DNA of 64,000 bases, taken from contig NC_135356.1 in NCBI RefSeq assembly GCF_051622035.1, positions 13,502,079 through 13,566,078 on the forward strand. The letters run 5' to 3'. A model generated the notes under the pieces. The model saw only the letters and a program-made list of their open reading frames with translations, was not told the DNA's origin and did no database searches. Of this stretch, positions 1 to 10,701 are shown piece after piece; the first letter of the stretch is position 1, and every line of letters starts with the position of its first letter. A program made the position numbers and the translations under genes. The DNA comes from Arctopsyche grandis (taxonomy: Eukaryota; Arthropoda; Insecta; Trichoptera; Hydropsychidae).

Positions 1-348
1 TATCAAAAGTTCAAGTACATTTACATAATTCGGATCGATTCATTTTAAATTTAATTTGGTTAAAATGTATTCAAAATTAAGTCAATAATAATAGTAAAAA
101 AAAAAACAAATTATACATACATATGTAATGCATATAAAATGGGCATTTTTATCAAAAACCTATTTTTAGTTATAAAAACATCTTTAAATATATATGTCCT
201 TTGACAATGTTTATTTACATGATATTGCTATTATAATCCACGTGTCTAATCTAACTTAAGAAATAAATAGTTCTTGAAGAACAATTTGATTAAATTTATG
301 TATAGGTTACGTGCTGTGCACACATTTACTAGTAAAAATATATGTACA

Positions 349-389
<41 letters not shown>

Positions 390-1601
390 TATTAATTTAG
401 ATACTTGCATTTTGATTTGTGCATACTTATTCTAAGTCGGATGTGAAAACGTATGCTTCTACCGGTCAATGTTTACATTTCATTGCCTATCAAATCAGTA
501 TGCATATAAATCTATCAGTAAGCCTATATCATACAATTACTGAATTCTTGAACTAACTGTTAACACTGTATCTCTTAAATATTTTACTTAATAGTTAGCT
601 AATGCAAAACAATAAAAAAGCTTTTAAAAAGTAGCAGTCATTTACTGGTCATTTACTGGATCTAAGCCTGTCGGTCATTCACTGATGTTTCCTAATTGTA
701 ATACACATGATATATATTGATAGTATCAATATTTTAAATCAAATAAATGGTCTTCAAATTGAAGCTTAAATCTATTTTTAAACAAATGATAATCAAATTA
801 ATATAAATACAACTATTTTAAAAAATAATTCGTTTTTTAAACGTACATTCATTGGTGTATTTACCCTACGTCGGATTAAATCATATGTACAATCGTACTA
901 TAATATAATAGTATCGTTTTTTAGAGATTATAATATGTTATAGATTATAGTAAACAGTGACATCACTACGGAAATAAAAATAACGTGCAAAATAATGCGC
1001 CTCGGGCACATTTTTTCACAAACAAAAATGAAAATCAGTCGAATTCCATTCCGAAATAACACTATTTTTCATTATGTTCGAAGTAAATGAAAACGATTCA
1101 CCGTCGCAATGACTCATACACTTGGATACCTGAAAGTATTCATGACACATATTACATATGAAGTCGTAAGCTTTCAGATGCCTACTGTTAATACTAGGAG
1201 CCGTTCGTGCCAGTCATCGCGACGGCCTCTCTCTCTACACTACATCACTGATGATAATTAGAGCTAGGACCCCTCGGTTGGGCAACGTCACCGACGAAAT
1301 TCTAAACCAGGGCCAAACTTACAAACGAACTTATTCGTACGCTACAAACTGATCTAGCTTATCATTATTTTATAATAAAATATACATGTTTCTAAAATTA
1401 AAATTTAATTCATCTAAATAATATTTAAGTATCATATCGCAGGCATTTGACGAAAATTAAAGTAATGTTTTTAAAAAATTTACAGTAAAAACAGTTCGCT
1501 ATACGGGTATTTCAAAAATATGAAACAGATTTGAAATCACCAAATTGTCCCTGTATCAAACACCTTCCACAATCAAGTTTCAAATGATGACCTCTAGATG
1601 A
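1..1601. other. AT-rich non-coding sequence
   Basis: No frame with coding character. Contains an (AT)n microsatellite at 352-387 and scattered ACATA/TATGT runs. Nothing else recognised. Confidence 0.6.
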
Positions 1602-1610
1602 CTTTCCCAG

Positions 1611-1896
1611 GGGTTTGGTGCAAGCGCTCGACAATCACCAGACAGACTGAACGACAGATAAACTGGATGGCAGCTTTAAACGCAATCCTCGTCTTCTCGA
1701 ATGATAGATTGCACATCAGACGACGAGTAACCTTTCGATGTGCACAGATGCAATTATTAAAATGGTAATTATTAAAATTGAGTTGGATCTTTCTGGCGAG
1801 TTTAATAGGGAAAGATTTGGATAAACTTATCGAATCTTGCCTTATTTATCTGTCGTTCAGTCTGTCTGGTGATTGTCGAGCGCTTGCACCGCACCG
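1611..1896. mobile_element. MITE with long TIR and 9-bp target duplication, copy 1
   Basis: The direct repeat CTTTCCCAG flanks the element at 1602-1610 and 1897-1905. Ends are inverted: GGTGCAAGCGCTCGACAATC at 1617 mirrors the sequence ending at 1890 and continues through CACCAGACAGACTGAACGAC for about 50 bp. No ORF. The 9-bp duplication and long TIRs suggest a Mutator-like (MULE) or Merlin-type non-autonomous element. A second copy is at 29609-30002. Confidence 0.85.
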
Positions 1897-1905
1897 CTTT
1901 CCCAG

Positions 1906-2222
1906 AGCATAAGCAGCCCCTAGTCTCAGTCATTTGTAAGATAACTGAGACTAAGCGTTGTTCATGTCCATATTTTTAAAACACTGTATAACGCATCTAC
2001 ATACATAGGTGTATCTATAAAATCACCTAACCATTTTGATATACTGAAATGACAATTTTACTACTCAATAAATCAATTCTACAGTTGTTGGCCAATTTCC
2101 GAGCTATCGGCTACTTGAATATCAATAAAAAATCTAATTATCTATACAATATATTATTTTTTACAACACTTGCCTTATTAGGCATACTAGCATAACGAAG
2201 ATAGTGTATTAAAAGCATGATA
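1906..2222. other. Short stretch without recognised feature
   Basis: AT-rich sequence between the MITE and the LINE scrap; I see nothing in it. Confidence 0.5.
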
Positions 2223-2390
2223 AAGGTGATTGATGTAATGGTTAGAGTGAAGAAGTTGAAATGGCAATGGGCGGGTCACATAGCTAGAAGAATAGATGAC
2301 AGGTAGGCAAAATAAATGCTAGAATGTTACCCGAGAGAATGTAAAAGGGTGAAAAGAAGATGGGTAAATGAAATTAGAAAAAAATGAGGG
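2223..2390 (+). pseudogene. LINE reverse transcriptase C-terminal scrap
   Basis: Reads KKLKWQWAGHIARRIDDR, two stops, then MLECYPRECKRVKRRWVNEI. This is the familiar C-terminal segment of endonuclease/reverse-transcriptase LINEs (WAGHIARR.DGRW...VLEW.PR...R). Broken by in-frame stops and short, so an old 5'-truncated relic. Confidence 0.8.
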
Positions 2391-2549
2391 TGAAAAAAGT
2401 AACTGCTATAACGGTTAATGGGGCGGTAGAAATACGTGTTTGGATAACTAGTTGTCATCGCTTTGATTTGACATAAAATTCCGGTATTAAGATCCTCCAT
2501 CTTAATGTCGGAATCATTAACTTACTTAAATGTTAGTTAACCCCTGAAT

Positions 2550-2975
2550 GCTGGTAAGATGTGAAATCAACCTGAAGAGTTGACGACTTTTGTCAATTAA
2601 TTTAGAGCAGCCTAATTCTTCAATGCGCAGTACATTTAGTAATTAATGTTAGTAAAATATCAAATAGACCTGAAGAGTTGAAATGTTTTGTCAATAATAT
2701 AGAGCAGTCTAATTATTCAATGCGCAGTATATTTAGTAATTTCAATACGATATCAAAGCGACCTGAAGAGTTGAAGTGTTATGTCACTTAATTTAGAGCA
2801 GTCTAATTCTCCAATGCGCAGTATATTTAGTAATTTCGATACGATATCAAAGCGACCTGAAGAGTTGAAATGTTATGCCACTTAATTTAAAGCTGTCTAA
2901 TTATTCAATGCGCAGTATATTTAGTAATTTCGGTAAGATATCAAAGCGACCTGAAGAGTGGAAGTGGTTCAAAAC
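2550..2975. repeat. Tandem repeat, about 94-bp unit, five copies
   Basis: The phrase CCTGAAGAG recurs at 2571, 2669, 2762, 2856 and 2950 (spacing 98, 93, 94, 94), each followed by a block containing CAATGCGCAGTAnATTTAGTAAT. Copies two to five are closest to each other. Confidence 0.9.
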
Positions 2976-4187
2976 ATTAAGTTCAGATCGACATTTTTTG
3001 ACGGACAGGAATGTCACTGAACTGATAGAGTGAAGTTACATAATAAAAAACTTGTGAATGATGAATAGCTGTAAATGATGAAGGTGATATATCAATGTAC
3101 ATATATATATACATATATACACCGACCAACAACTGTAGCGTACCCCATATTTGAATATATGTAAATATATATATACAATTAGATTTATATAATAGTACAT
3201 ATTTAAAATATGTCAGTGGTATGCCGACCATATTTGCTAAAATTACATAAAACAATAAAAAGTCTTCGCCGATTTGACATTGTTGCACAAACGAGTCGTC
3301 CTAGCCCTATGTATATGTATGTACATATGTACATATATTATATTTGGTTAAATATTTATGTTATAATATTGGTTAAATATTTGTTATAATATTGGTTAAA
3401 TATTTATGTTATAATATTGGTTAAATATTTGTTATAATATTGGTTAAATATTTATGTTATAATATTGGTTATTTCATAGACAATAATATATGTATACACA
3501 CTTAATGCAAAGTACATGTGACACACACACACACACACACACATACACATATACAAATACATGTATATATGTATGTGCGTGCGTGTATGTATATATTTTA
3601 GATAAATTTAAAGTGTTCTCGGTCAAACAATTTCTAATCGAATACGTTAGTTATAAACCATACCATGTAGGCATTTGAAGTGGAATTTTCATGGATTGTT
3701 TCCATGTTAAATTCTATGTATTGTATCCGATTCGTATCCAGTCTTTCACAGTCCGTAGTACATACACACGTACAATAAACTTGCACAGAAAGCCTTAAAA
3801 ATTACAAAAGTTCCAAAAAACAATTTGCTTGGACGTACGTGGCCGCGCGCGCTCAAGCGCTCTGCTCAAGTTGGTAACATGCATGCAAGCGGCACAATAA
3901 TCATCAAGCTAAATAAGCGAGTGTCTTGTTTTTGGATTTTATCTCGGGATTATTTTATATTATTATAATTTATATATGTATATAGTAGAATTGTTTGGTA
4001 GTGTCAAGCGTGGCAGTGGAAACACATTTTTTTATATATATGGATATAATGTATATAATAGCAATCAACATATGTCAAAAATATGTGAGTGAAGGAAGTC
4101 GCGCGGTGATGTTGATCGTGTTGAAAAAACTTTTTTTTATTTGGCTTTTTTTTAGTTTTCCTTTTTGTGTTGTTTGTTGTGGGGTGT
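2976..4187. repeat. Non-coding, microsatellite and minisatellite-rich
   Basis: Holds a tandem repeat at 3341-3470 built of alternating 22- and 24-bp units (TTATAATATTGGTTAAATA), a (CA)n run at 3522-3546 and ATGTACATA-type runs. No supported gene. Confidence 0.75.
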
Positions 4188-4381
4188 TTAGACATCGCAA
4201 GGACTGGATGCTTCGGCTCGGGAGACCCGACGATCCTTGAGAGCCAAGGCTTGGCTTGAGAGGGATCTTTGCAAGGATCCTGCACGCAAGCGGCCGCTCT
4301 CCGATTTTGACTTCTTGACTTTGCTGTCTCCGGTCGCCGAAGCCTTGCCTTTGCCTTCCTTCGCTTGGCTCGTTCCTTCAG
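4188..4381 (-). CDS. Orphan terminal exon, Ser/Lys-rich
   Basis: Acceptor CAATGCGCAG at 4382, then 64 codons ending in TAA. It reads EGTSQAKEGKGKASATGDSK, VKKSKSESGRLRAGSLQRSL, SSQALALKDRRVSRAEASSP, CDV. Entry phase is 1, matching the exit phase of 9471-9570 (joining codon gives Ala). GC content is far above the AT-rich flanks, supporting real coding. The product would end in a basic, Ser-rich, probably disordered tail. Identity unknown; either an alternative Hk 3' end or the end of a neighbouring gene. Confidence 0.5.
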
Positions 4382-5416
4382 CTGCGCATTGAAAAATAAT
4401 TAACACCGATTGTTTTCAGATGCACAGGGTGGACCGTAAGTAGCGGAACGATTTGTTTCGGATTTGACGTCGACAGCTAAACAAGGACAGTATGTACAGA
4501 CAGTTGCCAACCGGTGAGAAAAGATCCGTTTTCACTGTCTCTTAATCTTACATCGTTCCTAAAGCGTTTATTGCCCGACGATCATTTTTAATTGTATGTC
4601 AATGAAGTCGAGGGAGGGGGAATGAAAATTTTGGATTTCCCACGAAAGATCTAGTGGAAAATTTGCATCGTACCAAAGGAACGTTAAATAAAAAAAATCT
4701 TGAGTTAACAACCAATTGATTGATTTTAGAAAAAGTGGATTTAAAAAAAACAAATTTACTATTTAAAAAAAATAAACGCTCAATAGTCACCTATTACATT
4801 TTAATTGATTCGATTATGACCATTAACTAGAATATAAACTCGTCGTTTTGTCAGAAACTTCAACCATACAAAGCGCGCCATGTTTATATGGCGGAAGTGG
4901 TCTTTAAAAAAATTGACAACTTTTTTATGTTCCCGTCACTATTTTGAATATTAAATGTGTTGAAATACAAAAAACGCCGAAAAAATACATGATTTTATTG
5001 AATACAAGTGCCTGTTGTGGACGTAGCGCGCTTTGTATTATAGTTTCTGGCAAAACGGTGACTTTCAACTCTCTTCAATCAGTTAAAACTAATCATAATC
5101 GACTTAATTAAACTAAAACAGATGACTTATGATGTTTTATTAAAAAAAAATGTTTATTATTCAAAAAAAAAAATTATGAAAGAATTTGAAAACTTTGTCG
5201 ATATGAATCAACTTTTTGGAAGTATAGGACATTGTTTAAATTTGATGATTTTTTTTTTAAATTAACGTCTATCGTGGGAAATCTAAAATTCATATTTTTC
5301 GCCTAATAGACATTCAGTTCTATAGAAACAAACTATTTCGCTACTTATGGCCAACCTATACTATGTCGACTTGAAAGTGAACTATTAACAAAATCTTTCT
5401 ATTTTAAAATAAACTA
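4382..5416. other. AT-rich non-coding sequence (possible intron)
   Basis: Between the orphan terminal exon and the pogo-like end. If exons 4188-4381 and 9471-9570 belong together this is part of their intron. No feature recognised. Confidence 0.5.
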
Positions 5417-6454
5417 CAGTGAAACTCCTCAAAAGCCGAAACTCCAAGTGACTTAAAAATATCCGGCACTGAGGAGTTTCCGTCTCTGAGGATATATGTA
5501 TATATACATGCATATATATATATGTATATATATATATAAATATATACACTTATATACATATACATATATATGTATATATTTATGTATACAAAATATTTTA
5601 ATATCAAGAAAAATAAATTAATAAATAAATTTGACTTGTCGTAAATGTCAAATTGGGCGTGCGATTTATATGAAGAAATTCAACATACACATTCTCCGTT
5701 TTGCAAAATGTTCGAAATTTTGAAAGGATGAGCTATGTATGTATGTATGTATGTTTTCAAATCTAATGATTTTTTTTATGCTTGAAGAAGATAGTTTTCG
5801 ATTAATATTTGGATGCTAAACTTGGACGACATGTAAAAAAAATAAGTATAATATCAAACATATCAAGTGATCGAAAATGAAAATCATTCAAGGGGATGTA
5901 CATATGGCTATATTGGCCTTAACATACGGACTATTGGTAGCCAGCATCACATTCGAATGACAAATTTTGGGCCAAGATGAGTTGAATCTTGCCCATAATG
6001 TGATCATATATATGTATGTATGTGACTTTGGGTGCCAATAGTTCCATACTAGACAGGAGAAACACAAAATACGAGTGTCGTATGAGAAGTTTGGTAAAAG
6101 AGTCATCATGCTATATTTATATTTTATATTCATCGATGTTTAAGACTATTTTTTGATAAATAAATTTATGCATGGTCAAGTCTGAACGCTAATGTTAAAA
6201 ATTAAAAATATTTTTTAGTTATTTTTCTACCAAAATTTTCAAACCACCCCCGAATTAAGTGTAACTGTTTTAAACATATGTAGATATTATGAAGAAATCA
6301 TTACGCCAAAAGTGAGTTTGTAATTTTTCAATCATGTCAAATCATGCTCTATAAAATATTTAATATTTGTTTCCATGACATTATTTTGACAATACAATAA
6401 GTATTCACTTTCTGACATATCTATAAATAGCGTTTTATTCTGTTATTTTATTTT

Positions 6455-6955
6455 TAATACTATTAAATGTCCATTCATACCGGTACAGCACAGACTGCAA
6501 CTGCACGTAAGCACCAGTACAAAAAGTATTCTTTGGTAAATTATATATGGATACATTAATTTGTTCCGTAATGTATACGTGGCGTAGATGTAACAACAGT
6601 AGCCGACAAAATCTATTCGTATTATACATCAGTAACGTACGAAGCAAAAGGTTTTATTTGGCCATTGAGAAGCACGCATCATAGTAGGGAGTGAATGCGT
6701 ACTAATGAAAGTGCGCATGTGCATATAATATATTCGGAAACGTCATATTGTGACAATATTGACTCGACGACACGACGCAAGCAATATTACGTCGTATCGT
6801 CGCGCCCTGTCATGTACATATATGTAAGTCGATTTTGCCTTGCTAAAACTTGTCTGAACGTGCGCTGCTGTATAGTATGAATAAAAGTAGTCTTTTCCGT
6901 ACACTGCTGTGCAATGCCGTTGACTTGCAGTGCTGGATAGTATGAATAGACCTTA
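6455..6955. repeat. MITE-like repeat, copy without insert
   Basis: Closely similar to 12156-13095 (shared blocks include GGATACAT.nATnTGTTCCGTA and CACTGCTGTATAGTATGAAT). Ends are roughly inverted (CCATTCATAC near 6468, GTATGAATAG near 6940) with TTAAAT on both sides. This copy is the uninterrupted one. Confidence 0.65.
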
Positions 6956-7130
6956 AATCGATTTTAAAAGCAACATTTTTACATAAATTACTTTCCATGA
7001 AAGCATATACAAATTTTTAACGGGCATCGTGACATGGTTGAGAAATTATTTGATCCCTTTTCCGTAAACGTTTCATATTTGAAAAATTGCCGTCAATATT
7101 GGAGACATCTAATGGAGCGAGTAAAAAGGC

Positions 7131-7345
7131 TGAAGTCACGGTGCGGTGGGCTGCATTTAATGCAAGATGATCAAAGGAAGTGCCTGAATGATACCCAAGA
7201 GGGTGTACATAGAAGAAAGGAATCAAGGCCAAACGACGTACCAACGGAAAACGTATGAAAAGCAATGATGATCGAGGCGGCCTTTCGTTCAACAGCGAAC
7301 GGAAAAAGGTTGTTGATGAAGATGATGACGATGATAATGATTCAA
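7131..7345 (+). pseudogene. LINE 3' end relic with GATGATG tail
   Basis: Degenerate frame with a PR-G-hydrophilic block (QEGVHRRKESRPNDVPTEN) in the position of the RTE-like C-terminus, then a GATGAAGATGATGACGATGA tail typical of LINE 3' microsatellite tails. Probably the same family as 2223-2390. Confidence 0.55.
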
Positions 7346-7937
7346 TATGATTTTAAGTTCATAAACACAAACAATGCGTGAGTAGTTCGGGGGAGAGTCA
7401 AGTAGCTTTGTACATTTCACATTCACAAGTATAACGTGCAATATATAATACGTATTCAAAACGGTCAGTAACCAAACAACTTTGACAAAATGACTGTATT
7501 GGATACTTTTTAATTGATTATTTTAAAAAAAACAACAAGTTTCATAAGCTGGATCCAAGATGAAATCAAAACAGTAGCTGATTGAATTGATCCAAGTAGT
7601 TGATTTGAGTCCGTTTTTCTAAAATGACAACTCAAGGAGCAGGTCTAAGTTCGTTGTTATCATATACATATACATATTAGATAAATCAAATACCCGTTAT
7701 TACCATACTCTCCCTCAAAAACATTTCACGCCTATATAATATGTATGCTTGGTTAGTTAAAAAAAAATTAAGTTCTCAATGCATGTAAAGTATCACTATG
7801 AATTTTGAAAATGATTTTAATTCTACTTTCGACTCACGCGATTCCAATTTTAAGAATTTATCGAAACCATTCGCGAAATTTCCGGATCTCCGGCTAGTTC
7901 CGGTTTACTGGAGCTCCAGCTCTGAGGAGTTTCACTA

Positions 7938-9470
7938 TATCAACGAAATGATTGCCCGCCAAAAGTAACGGTGAGTGAGATTATTGTATGTATAAAAAAT
8001 AAATAAAAATTAGAAAGTGAATCATAAACATTACTGTGAAATAAAAAATTTAAAACACACCGTACCATATTTAGAACGAAATTGTATTATTTAATTTTAA
8101 AAAAGTTTGAAAACCATTATTAACCTGATATCGAAATTCTTTGAGAACCACCATTGTGTCAATCGGAAGCGACTAAAATAGGATAATAAATAGAAAAGAA
8201 ATTATAAAAGAACTACTATAAATAAATTCACATTAATTCCCAGCTGCTTTTGAGAATAAAACAATAAATTATAATTTGACCATTGATTTTCAAACTTTAT
8301 TTTTACATATTATTCAGGGTCTATCACAGGGGGAGGAAGGGCGAGGGGAGAAATTAATTTTATATTTTTTTCCCATAAAAAAGAAAATCCGTGAAATTGA
8401 AAGCGAGGAAAACATAAACGAATAAAGTTTTTAAAAGATATTTTTTAAAAGTTCCGCAATGTTTAAATCCAAAAAGAATATATGTAGTTCTGAATTTGTA
8501 TTGAAAACAATTGTCATTTAAAGATGACCTCTGTAATACATATAGCATCATATGTAAAATTTATAAAAATATCTGCTTTTTTAATACAAAAACGTTATTT
8601 GGTCTATTTATATAATATAATATATAACCTAGCTGTAGTATGTAGAGTGCCACGAAGTGGCACGAGAGAAAATGTCAGAGGGCACGCAAAATTTATAGAA
8701 TAAACGAAGATAAAAAACGCATTTTATGCAATATTCTCGCATTCTTAGTAGCTCATCCTATTTATATAACATTTACAATAATACATGTTTAAGATATAAA
8801 TTATATATAAAACAAAAACATTTGCAATGTGAACATAGAACAATAGTGAGAAATAACACATAACATTAATTGGGAATATACGTAGTTTTGTCTAATGGAA
8901 CCAACCTGTATGGGTAATTTATAGTATTTCTTGAATCTTTTATAGCAAAATTTATCTGTACATACATATGTACAGACAAATATGATGAAAAATAGACAAC
9001 AGCGGACAATGAACTTCATGACTTTTATATTGTACGATATAAAATTGATGACGTTAATAAAAGACACATGTGGGAAAGTGTATTTCTAGCAAAATTATGA
9101 CAAATAATTGTGGGTAAAATTTTCGCAAAAGATATAAATGTTAATTAACCACCACAGAAATCTTTCGGTCGATTTTGATACTTCAAACGATGAAATATTT
9201 AAATCTTACGAAAATTATGAAAAATTACTGTCAAAAATCGATCGTCATCCGATACAAAAAAGATTTATGCTCTTGTAACAATTAAAAGTCATTCATCCTG
9301 TGAGAGGCCCTGCGTATTTCAGTCATTATATAATATAAATATACTACTATAAGAGAGATTTATAATATATAACATATATGATAAATTGATCTATATACAT
9401 ACATAGCAAGTAAAACATATTCAACGACTCAACCTTTTTTAAAGCAATTATAATTAAAGAAAAATCTCAC
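7938..9470. other. AT-rich non-coding sequence
   Basis: No coding character on either strand; several chance frames only. Lies between the pogo-like end and the orphan exon at 9471. Confidence 0.5.
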
Positions 9471-9570
9471 CTTTTTCGATGTCAGTGTGAGATGAAGCTT
9501 TGCGGCACACAACCACACCGGCATTGTTGAGGAAATACTGCGTCTTACCTTCTTTTGAGGCTATTGATTC
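9471..9570 (-). CDS. Orphan coding exon downstream of Hk
   Basis: Flanked by acceptor CTCATTGCAG and donor AAAAG|GTGAGA. Only one of three frames is open and it gives ESIASKEGKTQYFLNNAGVV, then VCRKASSHTDIEK, entering in phase 0 and leaving in phase 1. It lies 1.04 kb beyond the Hk stop. Hk exons 6, 8 and 10 end in phase 0, so an alternative Hk transcript is possible, but skipping exon 11 would cut the AKR fold. It may instead be an internal exon of another minus-strand gene. I do not recognise the peptide. Confidence 0.5.
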
Positions 9571-9640
9571 CTGCAATGAGCAAATACATCATTAAAGTAA
9601 TACAAATTTATAATGCACAAGCTTACATTGCAATCATTTT

Positions 9641-9671
9641 GATCGAAGCCGGTTTTTACCCGGCTTCGATC
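9641..9671. other. Perfect 12-bp-stem hairpin
   Basis: GATCGAAGCCGG, a 7-base T-rich loop, then CCGGCTTCGATC. It sits 70 bp upstream (minus sense) of the acceptor of the orphan exon 9471-9570. GC-rich against an AT-rich background. Confidence 0.9.
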
Positions 9672-9782
9672 GGTATTTGTAATTACAATTTCAATTTCAA
9701 TTGGGAAGTTACAATTTCATTGGAAAGGCTAATCCAAACTGAAACCACTCTGTTTGAAAAGAAGTAATCTCTGATCAATTTA

Positions 9783-10600
9783 TTAGATTTTTTTTTGGAG
9801 TCTAAGCGAGTGACCTCTAAGGAGAGTGTTTTCGTTAAATGTAAAAAGATTGGACATATGACATTTATAATGATTATTTAGTATTTTAAAGACTTCGATT
9901 AAGCTCCCTCTTATTCTTCTCGCCTCCAAGTTGATTAATTCCTCAACACGGCAATCTAACAGGTCCAGGTGCTCTCCTATTACGTTGGAAAGCCAGATAG
10001 CTTCCACAAAAGGTGCTAAAAGGAGACGTTCTACCCGCCCTAAACTTTCAAATGAGGTTCCTGAAACGTATGTTGAATCCTATGAATTCCTCAACACGAC
10101 AATCGAAGGTCCAGACGCTCTCCTACCAGACATCCACCAAAGACATTTTGTTACAAGACCACGCTTCAAATTCTATCAAGGACTTCTAGTTTGCTTCCTA
10201 ATTCGGAAAAAGCTTCTCTACGCTCACTTTTGATTTTTTTCTGCGGATTTTTGCAATGCAGAATCTCCACTAACCCAACCTAAATCTCTAAATGACCTCC
10301 CTGAAGCTTATGTTGAATCTTAAGACGCCGATCAATTCCTCAAAATGAGAACCAAACAGATCCAGATGCTCTCCTACCAGACAGTCTATCTACAAGAGTT
10401 GCTGGAAGCAGACGTTCTACCCCCCAATATGTTGGAAAAGAACCTGAATACTATTTTTTTTTAATAATTTTTGTTACAAGACCACGCTTAAAAATTTATC
10501 GGGGACTTAAAGTTTGCTTCCTTATATGGAAAACGCTTCTTTTCACTCACTTTTGATTTTTTTTCTGCGGATTTTTGCGATGCGGTGTCTCCACTGCCGC
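9783..10600 (-). pseudogene. LINE fragment, internally triplicated, overlapping Hk 3' UTR
   Basis: Minus frame 10007-9783 reads ...EELINLEARRIRGSLIEVFK ILNN, a LINE reverse-transcriptase C-terminal motif (RR.RGDLIEVFKIL). Its DNA recurs: CTCTCCTA with flanks at 9970, 10120 and 10370, and a longer block (TTACAAGACCACGCTT to TCTGCGGATTTTTGC) at 10149-10253 and 10475-10580, 328 bp apart. The second block includes sequence just beyond the Hk stop codon. Confidence 0.7.
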
Positions 10601-10610
10601 GCCACAACAG

Positions 10611-10701
10611 TCACTGGAGCTCACAAAAGGCATTCGACTTGTGCTCCTTGGTGGGGGTCTCGGCGGCAGCATCCCCACATTCCACTGTTACATCTTTCGG
10701 A
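10611..10701 (-). CDS. Hk: Hk exon 12, terminal
   Basis: Residues 506-535 and [23 protein letters not shown] then [10 protein letters not shown]. Acceptor TTGCATTTTCAG. Outside the conserved core; called because it has a strong acceptor, exact phase fit (AG+T), elevated GC relative to flanks and an immediate stop. It could be one of several alternative tails. Confidence 0.75.

Larger units (their letters stand above)
5417..7937. mobile_element. Possible pogo/Tc1-like element defined by inverted ends
   Basis: CAGTGAAACTCCTCAAAAGC at 5417 is mirrored at 7915-7937 (reverse reads TAGTGAAACTCCTCAGAGCT), and TA dinucleotides flank both. No transposase seen inside; the interior holds a MITE copy (6455-6955) and a LINE scrap (7131-7345). 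The pairing could be coincidental copies of the same end. Confidence 0.4.

Noticed and set aside
3341..3470. Regular spaced repeats resembling a CRISPR array
   Set aside because: Units are contiguous AT-rich tandem repeats without unique spacers, in an insect genome.
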